A stretch of DNA of 64,000 nucleotides from Rhodocyclales bacterium (GTDB lineage Bacteria > Pseudomonadota > Gammaproteobacteria > Burkholderiales > Rhodocyclaceae), in NCBI GenBank assembly GCA_028292505.1, contig JAQGMF010000001.1:62001-126000 (forward strand), given 5' to 3'. The notes beneath the pieces were generated by a model that worked only from the letters and a program-made list of their open reading frames with translations, ran no database searches and was not told the origin of the DNA. The position numbers were made by a program, and so were the translations under genes. Positions 1 to 8,672 of this stretch are shown one piece after another. The first letter of the stretch is position 1, and each line of letters begins with the position of its first letter.

Positions 1-176
1 GTGCTTCAGTTTGTCCGGCTTGTTGGTCGTCGCTTTTTTTTTCTGTGAGGAATTCTAATGTATGTCATATGCATTCATGATTCTTTATCAATTTCGCCGG
101 GATGACGGCCCTGAGAGGCTGCTCACGATCTTTCCGAAGCATGGCCAGCAAGGCCGCAAGAAACCCTGAATAGCTT

Positions 177-1280
177 TTAAGCCGCACCTGTCGTACCGCC
201 CATGATCGGTAACACCACGCCGGTAATAAAACTGGAGCACACGGGCGCGGCGAGGAAGACGTATGCCGGCGAGATTTCCTCGGGCTGTGCGGCGCGTTTG
301 AAGTCAGTGCTGCTGTTGAACGCCGTGACCCTTTCCGCAGGCCGGTCCGAAGGATTGAGCGGCGTCCACACCGGGCCTGGCGCGACGGCGTTCACGCGGA
401 TGCCCTTGGGTGCGAGGTTGGTCGCCAATGCGCGCGTAAAGGCGTGGATGGCGCCCTTGGTGGTGGAATAGTCGAGCAATTCGGGTTCGCCGAACAGACC
501 GGTCTCGGAGCCGGTGTTGATGATGGCTGCACCCTCCTTCAGGTGCGGCAGTGCGGCCTTGGCCATGTGGAAGTAGCCATATACGTTGGTGCGTAGCGTC
601 TCATCGAAATGCTCTTCGCTGAGATTTTCGAGATCGCTGGTATGCAATTGGAATGCGGCGTTGTTCACCAGGATGTCGAGCCGACCGAATCGCTGTACTG
701 TCAGCGCGACTGCTTCGCGGCAGAAATCCATGTCTTTCACGTCGCCGGGCAACAGCAGGCAATGGTGGCCTTCGCGCTCGACGTATTCGCGCGTCTCCTG
801 GGCGTCGCTCTCTTCATCGTCGAGGTAGACGATGGCCACGTCGGCGCCTTCGCGCGCATAGAGCACGGCGACGGCGCGGCCAATGCCGGAGTCGCCGCCG
901 GTGATCAGCGCAACGCAATCACGCAGCTTGTCGCTGCCGCGATAGTCGCGCGCCAGGAATTGTGGACGTGGGTCGATCTCGGATTCCAGACCTGGCTTTA
1001 AGTGGTGCTGTGCCGGCATGGGAGGCCTGGGGCGGCTGCCGGTCTGCGCGGCGTCATTGAGCTGGCTCGGCGCTCTGGCCGTGCCCCTTTCGGATGGCGA
1101 ATTTGCGGCGCCGGTCCGGGTCGGTTTGCTGCCCTCGGCGGCGTCGACTTCGCGCTGAATCTTGCGCTGCTTTTCGCTGACGGCGCGTGTGCCGAAGCCA
1201 GGGGATGCTTTGGCCGAAGGCTTGGCCGCAGAGGTGTGTGAGGAGGGGGCGGACTCCGCTGCGGTTTTTTTGCTTGCCAT
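177..1280 (-). CDS. SDR family NAD(P)-dependent oxidoreductase with long N-terminal tail
   Basis: Short-chain dehydrogenase of the YhdF/YghA-like group, 367 aa. The cofactor motif TGGDSGIG lies near residue 127, NNAA near 206, and the catalytic pair is in YSTTK near 271. The C-terminal Rossmann part is full length. The first ~100 residues are rich in Ala, Lys, Ser and Pro and look disordered; typical relatives have only 30-40 residues before the Rossmann fold. I start at 1280 because GGAGA lies just upstream on the minus strand and the longer open frame runs into non-coding-looking sequence. The substrate is unknown; relatives are general stress dehydrogenases. Nothing nearby forms an operon with it. 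Confidence 0.85.
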   Translation of the reverse strand: MASKKTAAESAPSSHTSAAKPSAKASPGFGTRAVSEKQRKIQREVDAAEGSKPTRTGAANSPSERGTARAPSQLNDAAQTGSRPRPPMPAQHHLKPGLESEIDPRPQFLARDYRGSDKLRDCVALITGGDSGIGRAVAVLYAREGADVAIVYLDDEESDAQETREYVEREGHHCLLLPGDVKDMDFCREAVALTVQRFGRLDILVNNAAFQLHTSDLENLSEEHFDETLRTNVYGYFHMAKAALPHLKEGAAIINTGSETGLFGEPELLDYSTTKGAIHAFTRALATNLAPKGIRVNAVAPGPVWTPLNPSDRPAERVTAFNSSTDFKRAAQPEEISPAYVFLAAPVCSSFITGVVLPIMGGTTGAA

Positions 1281-1504
1281 GAGGGTCTCCTTGGCACTTG
1301 TCGAATCGTGGGATGAGATCTGTTGACGGATATGCAGCAAAAAGCGCGCCCCGCGCCTGGGCTGCAGCGTGATCGGGCGACGTGAAGTTGCCGACGTCAT
1401 ATTTTTGGCGGAAGACCTGAGGTTTTGCAGGGTGCAGTGAGCAAAGCGCGCTGTGCCGGATGTAACTACCGGACTACGGGCTGTTGCCGTATCGCGTGCG
1501 GAAC

Positions 1505-1529
1505 GGTGCAGTTTTGACTGCACCCTACG
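1505..1529. repeat. REP-like palindrome, single unit
   Basis: GGTGCAGT-TTTG-ACTGCACC followed by CTACG. It has the same design (8-bp stem, 4-base loop, GTAGGG tail on the other strand) as the paired units at 4349 and 20418, so it is a single copy of that dispersed palindrome family. Confidence 0.7.
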
Positions 1530-1579
1530 AAATGCGAAAGCACTACACTTGGTGTATCCGCACAGTCCGACCCGATGCC

Positions 1580-1907
1580 ATGTACAAAATCCGCGAAATC
1601 GATCTTCACGTTCTGCGCGTCATCGGGCTCCTGCGGAGCTGCGGGCGGGCAATTCGTGGTGACCGTCGAAGGTGAGCTGGGGCGCGTAGGCGGCTGCGCA
1701 TCTGGTGTGGAAGGGCGCAACATGGATCACTTCTGCTTGCGCGCCGACCCCTTCGATGCGGCAGCGATCGGCGAGCATTTGGGCATTTGCAGCCTTGACA
1801 TGGGCGAGCTTATTCCCGGATATGGTGCTGAAGGGCACGGGCCGTCGCTGTACATTACGGACCCGAAAAGCAATCGGGTGGAACGCAAGGGGCCTCCCAC
1901 ATTGTGA
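1580..1907 (+). pseudogene. decayed VOC (glyoxalase-like) protein
   Basis: A recognisable VOC family protein is split over two frames. The start, MYKIREIDLHVLRV, lies in one frame at 1580-1621. The second half continues in another frame from about 1660 and contains GRNMDHFCLR, PFDAAAIGEHL and YGAEGHGPSLYI, ending in ERKGPP at 1907. A normal member is about 130 residues; roughly 30 residues after the first beta strand are missing and a frameshift is needed to join the parts. This is best read as a remnant with an internal deletion. Resemblance is judged from memory of the family, not from a search. Confidence 0.7.
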
Positions 1908-2034
1908 AATGAGCGGGTGTCGGGTCGCCAACAAGCCTTCGTCGTGTCACGCAGCTTGGTGCAAAATGGCGTGCTTGCTGAAATGATTGGATCAGGCCGG
2001 CGCGGCGCCAGCCGTTACGAGCCGACGGAGACTT

Positions 2035-3033
2035 ATGAATTCATCGACCACCCAACCCGAAAACAATCCGATTGCCGTGCGCGTGCGCGCCCTGACCATC
2101 GAGGCGGAAGGCGTGCGCAGCATCGACCTTGCGCCAGCCGAAGGCAGCACGCTGCCACCCTGGACGCCTGGCGCGCATATCGAGCTGCTGCTGCCTGGCG
2201 GCCTGTCGCGTCATTATTCGCTATTCAACGGCCCGGAAGAAACCGACTGTTACCGCATCGCGGTCAAGCTCGAACCTACCTCGCGCGGCGGCTCTTCGAC
2301 GCTGCATGACATTGCCATCGGCGACACGCTGCAGATCCGCGCACCGCGCAATCTCTTCCCGCTCGATGCCAAGGCCAAGCGACATGTGCTCATCGCCGGC
2401 GGCATCGGCATCACGCCCATCCTCTGCATGTTCCGCGCGCTGGTGGCCGCAGGCAGCGACGTGACGCTGCATTACTTCGCACGCAGTCGCGGTTACGCAG
2501 CCTTCGCCGCGTGGCTCGAAAAACATCCGGCGGCCGATCGCATCCACTGTCATTTCGGTCTCGACGAAGTCGCCACGCGTGCGCACATGCATGCAGTGCT
2601 GGCTGGTCAGACGGTGGCCGCCACCGATGCGCTCTACGTCTGCGGACCGACGCCGCTGATGGAGTTGGCAGCGACCGAAGCGCTCAACGCAGGCTGGCCG
2701 AGCACTGCGATTTATCGCGAATCCTTCGGCGCGCCGGCCGTCACCGAAGCGCAGCACGAGACCGAAAAATCTTTCGAGGTCGTGTTTCAGCGCAGCGGCA
2801 AGAACTGCATGGTTGCACCGGGCCAGACCATCGTCGCGGCCGCCGCGCATATCGGCATTACCTTCTGCACTTCGTGCGAACAAGGTTTTTGCGGCACTTG
2901 TCTGACCAAGGTGATCGAAGGCGACATTGATCATCGCGACGGTTATCTCACCAAGGCCGAACAGGCCAAGGGCGATCAGATGATGCCGTGCATCTCGCGC
3001 TGTCGTAGCAAACGCCTGGTGCTCGACGTCTGA
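2035..3033 (+). CDS. PDR/VanB-type flavin and 2Fe-2S oxidoreductase
   Basis: Electron-transfer component of the phthalate dioxygenase reductase/vanillate demethylase reductase family, 332 aa. Domain order: a flavin domain with RHYSLFNGP near residue 60, an NAD-binding domain with AGGIGITPI near 122 and YVCGPTPLM near 200, and a C-terminal plant-type ferredoxin domain with CEQGFCGTC plus a later Cys in MMPC. It would pass electrons from NAD(P)H to a partner oxygenase, but no Rieske oxygenase gene is adjacent. Start 2035 has GGAG a few bases upstream; the longer frame from 1987 has no clear site. The partner and substrate cannot be told from the window. Confidence 0.9.
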   Translation: MNSSTTQPENNPIAVRVRALTIEAEGVRSIDLAPAEGSTLPPWTPGAHIELLLPGGLSRHYSLFNGPEETDCYRIAVKLEPTSRGGSSTLHDIAIGDTLQIRAPRNLFPLDAKAKRHVLIAGGIGITPILCMFRALVAAGSDVTLHYFARSRGYAAFAAWLEKHPAADRIHCHFGLDEVATRAHMHAVLAGQTVAATDALYVCGPTPLMELAATEALNAGWPSTAIYRESFGAPAVTEAQHETEKSFEVVFQRSGKNCMVAPGQTIVAAAAHIGITFCTSCEQGFCGTCLTKVIEGDIDHRDGYLTKAEQAKGDQMMPCISRCRSKRLVLDV

Positions 3034-3102
3034 TATGGCGATGGCATTGTGCTGACGCGTTACTCGGTAGTTTCACGTTGCACTTCTTGCTGAGGGGAAA
3101 TC

Positions 3103-3702
3103 ATGGCTGGCTCTAGTGCTCCAGGACCGACAGGATCGGACACCAATGCCCCCGTCATCGATCCGGGAACATCCGCCAGGGCCGCCACGCCGCCCCCGGG
3201 CCCGGTCGGCACGAGCCCGGGCAGCACCGCACCGGCTGCCGAGGTGCTCGATGCCGAGATCGAAGCCCTCGACCTCGCGGCAACCGCGCGCACTGCCGCC
3301 TATGCATTGAAAAAGGCGCACCCTGCCGTGAAATTCACGAGCGGCAGACGCGACAAACAGGATCAGGCACGCGCCATGGCGAGCAATGTGGTGAAAAATC
3401 GCAAGTGGATCGAAGCGACTTACAAGGACAGCCCTTTGCGCAAGAAGCTGCAAGACTGGGTCGACAACAATCCCGACAAGAAAACGCAGGCAGACATCCA
3501 GGCAGGCTTATCCTCCGTGTTCGATAGCGTGGGCGATGACGAACTCGGCAAGTTCAGCAAGCACCTGTCCGGCATGGCCTTCGACGTGCAGCCGGTCACG
3601 CAGGATGCCGATGCCATCAAGAAGACGATTCGTGGTCTTGCAGGACTCGACCTGTTTCTCGAAATGGAAGGCGGCCTGGAGCGCTGGCATGCACAGTTCT
3701 GA
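3103..3702 (+). CDS. putative M15-like peptidase (peptidoglycan D,D- or L,D-peptidase type)
   Basis: 199 aa. The first ~50 residues are Pro/Gly/Ala-rich and look like a linker or delivery segment; no signal peptide or membrane segment is visible. The rest carries the pattern of zinc peptidases of the M15 group: FTSGRRDKQDQA near residue 78, KHLSGMAFDV near 153 (the H-x3-G-x-A-x-D zinc motif), and a terminal RWHAQF with the last metal-binding His. The family cleaves peptide cross-links or stem peptides of the cell wall. The stop overlaps the start of the downstream lipoprotein gene by 14 bases, so the two are translationally coupled. Assignment is by motif only. Confidence 0.6.
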   Translation: MAGSSAPGPTGSDTNAPVIDPGTSARAATPPPGPVGTSPGSTAPAAEVLDAEIEALDLAATARTAAYALKKAHPAVKFTSGRRDKQDQARAMASNVVKNRKWIEATYKDSPLRKKLQDWVDNNPDKKTQADIQAGLSSVFDSVGDDELGKFSKHLSGMAFDVQPVTQDADAIKKTIRGLAGLDLFLEMEGGLERWHAQF

Positions 3703-4276
3703 CTCTCGCGGTTTTGGCAATCGTCTGGTGCGACACAGCGCGCTGTGTTGCGGCGTTCTGCTCGCAGCGTGTTCCTGGGCGGACACGCAAAGTACGGCTG
3801 CGGTTCGTATGCCATCTGCATGTACCGTGGTGGAAGGCAAACCGACGCCCGAGAATATATCGACGGCGCGGGCGCTGCAAAGCCGCATCGAAACCAGTCC
3901 GCTGTATGCGGTTCCCGCTGCCGCGCCGGGTGCCTCGTGCCGCATTCATTACCAGGCTGATGGCGTCGTGTTGCTGGAATATCAATTCGCCCATGAGGCA
4001 TCGCTGCATGTGAAGCGCGATCAGGCCATCGAATACACCGAGCAGGAGGCGCGCTTTAACCCCGGTACGCAAACGCCCATTGCCATCCTGCAAGGTGCGG
4101 AAACAGCGGTGTTCGGTGAGAAGGGTTGTGGTATCGAGTGGGGAAAGCCGGAAAACAAGTCATCGGAAGCCGGTGGAACGGAAACGATATTTCGCGGCGA
4201 TGTATGCAATTGTCAAGCGCGTTTCCATCGCGAGACGGGTGGGATGGTTGGATTCAGAATGACGAGTGCTTGCTGA
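3689..4276 (+). CDS. putative lipoprotein, partner of the M15-like peptidase
   Basis: 195 aa. The N terminus has basic residues, then ALCCGVLLAACS, a good lipobox (LLAAC) with the modified Cys near residue 26. The mature part contains three further Cys and no family I recognise. The start at 3689 lies inside the end of the upstream gene, and the pairing with a signal-less peptidoglycan peptidase suggests the lipoprotein acts in the periplasm on the same substrate or on the enzyme itself. An inhibitor or immunity role is an inference only. Confidence 0.6.
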   Translation: MHSSDSRGFGNRLVRHSALCCGVLLAACSWADTQSTAAVRMPSACTVVEGKPTPENISTARALQSRIETSPLYAVPAAAPGASCRIHYQADGVVLLEYQFAHEASLHVKRDQAIEYTEQEARFNPGTQTPIAILQGAETAVFGEKGCGIEWGKPENKSSEAGGTETIFRGDVCNCQARFHRETGGMVGFRMTSAC

Positions 4277-4348
4277 ATTTTTCGAGCGCTGAAACTCACG
4301 ATGTTCCCCTCGAGCGGCGCGCACGGTGGCGATGAACCTCGGCTCCGG

Positions 4349-4418
4349 CGTAGGGCGCAGTGACAACTGCGCCGTATGTTTTCCTCATCATTCGGCGCAG
4401 TTGTCACTGCGCCCTACG
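4349..4418. repeat. paired REP-like palindromes between convergent genes
   Basis: Two 26-base arms, 4349-4374 and 4393-4418, are perfect reverse complements, and each arm is itself a hairpin (GGCGCAGT-GACA-ACTGCGCC). It sits between the stop of the lipoprotein gene and the stop of the convergent VOC gene, so transcripts from both sides would carry it. It may act as a bidirectional terminator or RNA stabiliser. Confidence 0.8.
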
Positions 4419-4444
4419 ACTCTATATGACAGACGTGGCGTAAG

Positions 4445-4942
4445 TCATTTAGCATAAGCCTGCTTCAGCCCAGCAATATCGAGCTTCCTCATATCAAGCA
4501 AGGCCATCATGACCCGATCCGCCTTTTCCTGGTCGGGGTCGGACATCATCTCGGGCAGTACGGTCGGCACGACCTGCCAGGAAACGCCAAACTTGTCCTG
4601 GAGCCAGCCGCACTGCTGCGCATTCTTGTCGCCGCCCGCACCGAGCTTCTCCCAGAAGTAATCCACTTCCTCCTGCGTTTCACAATTGACCTGCAACGAT
4701 ATGGCCTGGTTGAAGGTAAAAAGCGGCCCGCCATTGAGAGCGGTGAATAAGTGACCATCCAGCTCGAAAGCCACCGTCATGACAGTGCCGGCTTTTCCGC
4801 CATGAATTTCGTAGCCCGCTTTGCCATAGCGTGCAATCTTTACGATCTTTGAATTCTTGAAAATGCCGGTATAGAACGCGGCGGCCTCTTCAGCCTGACG
4901 GTCGAACCATAGACATGTACCGATCTTCTGAACGCTTGGCAT
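4445..4942 (-). CDS. VOC family protein, PhnB-like
   Basis: 165 aa, full length for the PhnB-like/3-demethylubiquinone methyltransferase-like branch of the vicinal oxygen chelate superfamily. It begins with the typical IGTCLWFDRQAEEAAAFY and contains FTFNQAISLQVNC and the terminal GVSWQVVPTVLPEMM. Despite the database name, these proteins are not methyltransferases; most have no known substrate. A strong ribosome site (AAAGGAG) precedes the start at 4942. It is divergent from the LysR gene at 5037, with a ~95-base shared upstream region. Confidence 0.85.
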   Translation of the reverse strand: MPSVQKIGTCLWFDRQAEEAAAFYTGIFKNSKIVKIARYGKAGYEIHGGKAGTVMTVAFELDGHLFTALNGGPLFTFNQAISLQVNCETQEEVDYFWEKLGAGGDKNAQQCGWLQDKFGVSWQVVPTVLPEMMSDPDQEKADRVMMALLDMRKLDIAGLKQAYAK

Positions 4943-5036
4943 GATGTGCTCCTTTCAGTTGGACATCGCAGCCAAGCTGCAAACGCCATGCCGGTTGGTT
5001 CCGTCTTACACTTTGTGCCTTCAACAGGAGTACGAG

Positions 5037-6020
5037 ATGACGCAAAATCCGGAACGAACCTTCGCCGCGGCGAAGGACAAGGCTCCTGCGATGCAGCCGG
5101 CCAGTACTGCCGCACGCCGCACGCTACGTCCGCCGCGTATCTTCGTTTACGTCGACACGGTGGTGCGCCATGGTTCGATACGGAAGGCGGCGGAGGCCTT
5201 GCACATGGCCTCGTCGGCGCTCAATCGCCGCATTCTCGATCTGGAAGAAGAGCTCGGGTCGACGCTTTTCGAACGCGTGCCGCGCGGCGTGCGACTGACA
5301 TCCGCGGGCGAGCTATTCGTCGGTTACGTGCGTCGCTCGCTGACCGACCTGGAACTTGTCGGCTCACAGATCGAGCATCTGCGCGGTCTGGTGCGTGGGC
5401 ACGTGAAAGTGGCGGCAGCCGAGTCGCTGGCGGGCGATCTGTTGCCGCGCGCCATCACGCAATTCCAGGCGACACATCCCGGCGTGCGTTTTCATGCGAG
5501 CATCAGCGGGCCGACGGATATGATAACGGCATTGATTGCCGATAATGTCGATCTAATTCTCGCCCACGATCTGCCCGCGCGCGCCGATGTCAGTGTGCTG
5601 GCCAGCGTGCCGCATCCCTTCTGCGCGGTGGTGGCGAAAGACCATCCACTGGCCGCGCGCAGCACGCTGCGTTTGCGCGATTGCGCGGCCTATCCGGTCG
5701 CCCTGGCCGATCACACGCTTGCCGGGCGGGCGCTCATCGACCGCGCGCTGGCCAAGGCTTCGTTCCACTTTGAGCCGGCCTTGGAGTCAAACTCGGTGGA
5801 AGCGATGAAGGCCTATGCACGCATGAGCAAGGCCATCTGCTTCCAGTTTCGCGCCGGTGCCATGCGCGATGTCGCGCTGGGCGACATGGTGGCGATTCCG
5901 CTCAGCGACACTGGCCTCGATCAGCCGCAGCTCATGCTGGCAATACGCAGTGGACGCGCACTGCCCGTGGCGCCAGCCGCCTTTTCCGAGTGTCTCAAGG
6001 AAGCCCTGAGCCAGCTTTAG
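5037..6020 (+). CDS. LysR-type transcriptional regulator
   Basis: 327 aa. After about 30 residues a winged helix-turn-helix follows: RIFVYVDTVVRHGSIRKAAEALHMASSALNRRI, then an effector domain from about residue 120 to the end. It lies directly upstream of, and in the same direction as, an ABC importer and a ring-opening amidohydrolase, and so probably senses their substrate. Start 5037 has CAGGAG seven bases upstream. The gap to the binding-protein gene is 135 bases, enough for its own promoter. Confidence 0.85.
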   Translation: MTQNPERTFAAAKDKAPAMQPASTAARRTLRPPRIFVYVDTVVRHGSIRKAAEALHMASSALNRRILDLEEELGSTLFERVPRGVRLTSAGELFVGYVRRSLTDLELVGSQIEHLRGLVRGHVKVAAAESLAGDLLPRAITQFQATHPGVRFHASISGPTDMITALIADNVDLILAHDLPARADVSVLASVPHPFCAVVAKDHPLAARSTLRLRDCAAYPVALADHTLAGRALIDRALAKASFHFEPALESNSVEAMKAYARMSKAICFQFRAGAMRDVALGDMVAIPLSDTGLDQPQLMLAIRSGRALPVAPAAFSECLKEALSQL

Positions 6021-6155
6021 CGCGCCCGGAGTGCGCTGTTTTTGGTATCACCCTGCAGTGAATTTGCTTCTAGTCACGCGCAGCGACTGTGACGATGATG
6101 GGCCCGAATGCGGAGACAAGCTGAGCTCCGCTGCCAACTAATAGGGAGGGGCATC

Positions 6156-7115
6156 ATGCGTGGTTTGCGGCAGTCGATATTTTTTGGGACGCTTTTTGCG
6201 TTGTGTTCTGGCGCGACGCTGGCGGCGGATGCGGTGACGCTGCGGCTCAAATGGTTCAACCAGGCGCAGTTCGCCGGCTTTTACGTTGCCAAGGAAAATG
6301 GCTTCTACAAAGACGCCAATCTCGACGTCGCCGTGCAGCCGGGCGGGCCGGATTTTCCCGCCGTGCAGATGGTCGCGGGCGGTGACGAGCAATTCGGCGT
6401 GACCAGCGCGGACCAGATCCTGGTGGCGCGCGAGAAGGGCGTGCCGGTGGTGGCGATTGCCGTGCTCTACCGCAAAGATCCCTTCGTGCTGTTCTCGCTT
6501 AAGACCTCCGGCATAGACAGTCCGGAAAAATTCCGTGGTCATAAGATCGGCGTCAAGCTCGGGGGCAACGAGGAACTGATCTATCGCGCGGTGATGAAGA
6601 AGGCCGGTGTCCCCACCGATGCGTTGACCGAAGTGCCGGTCAAGTTCGACCTCACGCCGCTGCTCACCAAACAGGTCGACGTGTGGCCCGGCTACACGAT
6701 CAACGAGGTCATCGCGACGCGCGAGCAGGGCTTCGACGTGAATATCATTTCGCCCGCCAGCTACGGCCTCAGTCTTTATGCCGATACGCTATTCACTACC
6801 GAGAAGATGCTCAAGGAAAAGCCTGATCTTGTGAAGCGCTTCGTCGCCGCCACACTCAAGGGCTGGAACTATGCCGTGTCGCATCCTGAGGAAGCGGCGA
6901 CGACGACAGTGAAGTACGGCAGCAAACTCGGCTACCCGCACGAGCTGGCGATGATGAAGGAAAGCATTCCGCTGCTGCAACCGGACAAGGCGCCCATCGG
7001 TTCGATGGAGGCGTCGCAATGGCTGGCGCTACAAAACCTGCTGCTGCAAGGCGGTTTCCTCAAGAAGCCGCTGGCGCTCGACAAGGCTTACAACGCACAA
7101 TACGTGACGCCATGA
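6156..7115 (+). CDS. ABC transporter substrate-binding protein, NMT1/THI5-like
   Basis: 319 aa with a cleavable signal peptide (IFFGTLFALCSGATLAADA). The mature protein begins VTLRLKWFNQAQFAGFYVAKENG, the hallmark of the NMT1/THI5-like fold that binds pyrimidines, riboflavin precursors, nitrate or aromatic sulfonates. Ribosome site GGGAGGGG precedes 6156. The ATPase gene starts in its stop codon (ATGA). With a barbiturase/cyanurate hydrolase gene at the end of the same run, a heterocyclic amide ligand such as a pyrimidine or triazine is the likely cargo (inference). Confidence 0.9.
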   Translation: MRGLRQSIFFGTLFALCSGATLAADAVTLRLKWFNQAQFAGFYVAKENGFYKDANLDVAVQPGGPDFPAVQMVAGGDEQFGVTSADQILVAREKGVPVVAIAVLYRKDPFVLFSLKTSGIDSPEKFRGHKIGVKLGGNEELIYRAVMKKAGVPTDALTEVPVKFDLTPLLTKQVDVWPGYTINEVIATREQGFDVNIISPASYGLSLYADTLFTTEKMLKEKPDLVKRFVAATLKGWNYAVSHPEEAATTTVKYGSKLGYPHELAMMKESIPLLQPDKAPIGSMEASQWLALQNLLLQGGFLKKPLALDKAYNAQYVTP

Positions 7116-7927
7116 GGCTGGCAGCACTGCGTAATATGACAATCGCGTTACCGGAGGAGGCCCCGCCTGCGTGCATCGAAGTGCGCGACCTGGGCGTGCG
7201 CTTCGGCGCACTGAGCGTCATCGAAAAGCTCAGCTTCGTCATTCGTCAGCACGAGTTCGTGTCCCTGCTCGGGCCCAGCGGCTGCGGCAAGTCGACCTTG
7301 CTGCGCGCCGTCTCCGGCCTCATCGCCGCGACGGAGGGTGAAGTGCTTATAGGCGGCGAAACATTGGGTAAGCAGGCACCCTCGTTGCGCCTCGGCATGA
7401 TGTTTCAGAAGCCGCTGCTGCTGCCGTGGCGCACGACGCTGGAGAACATCGTGCTGCCGGTCGAGATCGAGTTGGGTGGGCAGACTGTCTCGCACAATGA
7501 TTTGGCACGCGCGCGCAGGTTGTTGTCTCTGGTACGTCTGGATGGCTTCGAGGACGCCTATCCGCAACAACTTTCCGGTGGCATGCAGCAGCGAGTCGCA
7601 CTGGCGCGTGCCCTGATGGCCGACCCTGACGTGCTACTGCTCGACGAGCCTTTCGGTGCGCTCGACGAAATGACGCGCGAGGCGCTCAACGAAGAGCTAC
7701 TGCAGGTGTGGCGCAGCGCCGATACACGCTTGAAGACCATTGTCATGGTGACGCATTCCATCCAGGAGGCGGTGTCCATGTCGGACCGCATCTTCGTCTT
7801 CGCCGCGCGGCCAGCGCGTTTGCTGGAGGCGCTCGAAGTGAGTCTGCCGCATCCGCGCGCGCCCGAGAGCGTCGAGTTCGCGCGCTGCCTCGGCCGTGTG
7901 CGCCGGCTGGTGCGGGAGCAGGCATGA
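7112..7927 (+). CDS. ABC transporter ATP-binding protein (nitrate/taurine/pyrimidine type)
   Basis: 271 aa. Walker A is GPSGCGKST near residue 55, the Q-loop is MMFQKPLLLPW, the signature is LSGGMQQRVALARAL near 154, and Walker B is VLLLDEPFGALDE. This is the SsuB/TauB/NrtD type that pairs with NMT1-like binding proteins. The ATG at 7112 overlaps the upstream stop and the permease ATG overlaps its own stop, so the importer genes are coupled. An in-frame ATG at 7136 is a second possible start. Confidence 0.9.
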   Translation: MRLAALRNMTIALPEEAPPACIEVRDLGVRFGALSVIEKLSFVIRQHEFVSLLGPSGCGKSTLLRAVSGLIAATEGEVLIGGETLGKQAPSLRLGMMFQKPLLLPWRTTLENIVLPVEIELGGQTVSHNDLARARRLLSLVRLDGFEDAYPQQLSGGMQQRVALARALMADPDVLLLDEPFGALDEMTREALNEELLQVWRSADTRLKTIVMVTHSIQEAVSMSDRIFVFAARPARLLEALEVSLPHPRAPESVEFARCLGRVRRLVREQA

Positions 7928-8667
7928 AGAGCGCCATCTATATACCAATGGCATTTTTCACCAGCGCACTGTTACTGATGGAAGTTCTGGTGCGCGCGCT
8001 GGATGTGCCAGCTTACTTATTGCCCCCTCCATCTGCGATCTTCGCGGCTTTCGACCTGTCGCTGTTGCGCAATCTCGCGGTCACCCTGACCGAAGCTTTC
8101 ATCGGCTTTGCCCTCGCCGGCTGCGCTGCTTTCATCCTGGCGCTGCTCTTCGTGCGCTCGCCGACGCTGGAGCGCGGCCTGTTCCCGATCGCCATCACGC
8201 TCAAGACGACGCCCCTGGTTGCCATCGCGCCGCTACTGGTGCTGTGGCTGGGTACGGGCTGGATGTCGAAGATCATGGCCGCTGCGCTGATCAGCTTCTT
8301 CCCGGTACTGGTCAACACAGTCAAGGGCTTGAAAGCGGCTGACGCGGAATACTTCGAATTGTTCCGCACCCTGCGCGCTTCTGCGTGGCAGGAGTTCGCC
8401 AAGTTGCGCATTCCCTACTGCCTGCCTTACCTCGCATCGGCGCTGAAAATCTCTTCGTCGCTGGCCATCGTCGGCGCGATTGTCGGCGAATTCGTGGGTG
8501 CCACGCAGGGTCTGGGTTACCTCATCATGGTGTCGTCGGCCCACCTCGAAACGGCTGTGCTGTTCTCCGCCATCTTCGCTGCGGCCGCCGCCGGTATTCT
8601 CCTGTTCAACCTGCTTGGCTGGGCAGAACGGCGGCTCATCTTCTGGCAACGCTTCGATGCGGAGTAG
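7924..8667 (+). CDS. ABC transporter permease (SsuC/TauC type)
   Basis: 247 aa, inner-membrane permease with about six hydrophobic helices. The cytoplasmic coupling motif lies in EYFELFRTLRASAWQEFAKLRIP near residues 140-163. Start 7924 overlaps the ATPase stop. The amidohydrolase start follows the stop by five bases, so importer and hydrolase form one operon. Confidence 0.9.
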   Translation: MKSAIYIPMAFFTSALLLMEVLVRALDVPAYLLPPPSAIFAAFDLSLLRNLAVTLTEAFIGFALAGCAAFILALLFVRSPTLERGLFPIAITLKTTPLVAIAPLLVLWLGTGWMSKIMAAALISFFPVLVNTVKGLKAADAEYFELFRTLRASAWQEFAKLRIPYCLPYLASALKISSSLAIVGAIVGEFVGATQGLGYLIMVSSAHLETAVLFSAIFAAAAAGILLFNLLGWAERRLIFWQRFDAE

Positions 8668-8672
8668 TTTCG

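Noticed and set aside
1-176. Left-edge sequence as the end of a gene
   Set aside because: No frame carries a recognisable protein end; it is AT-rich and probably intergenic.
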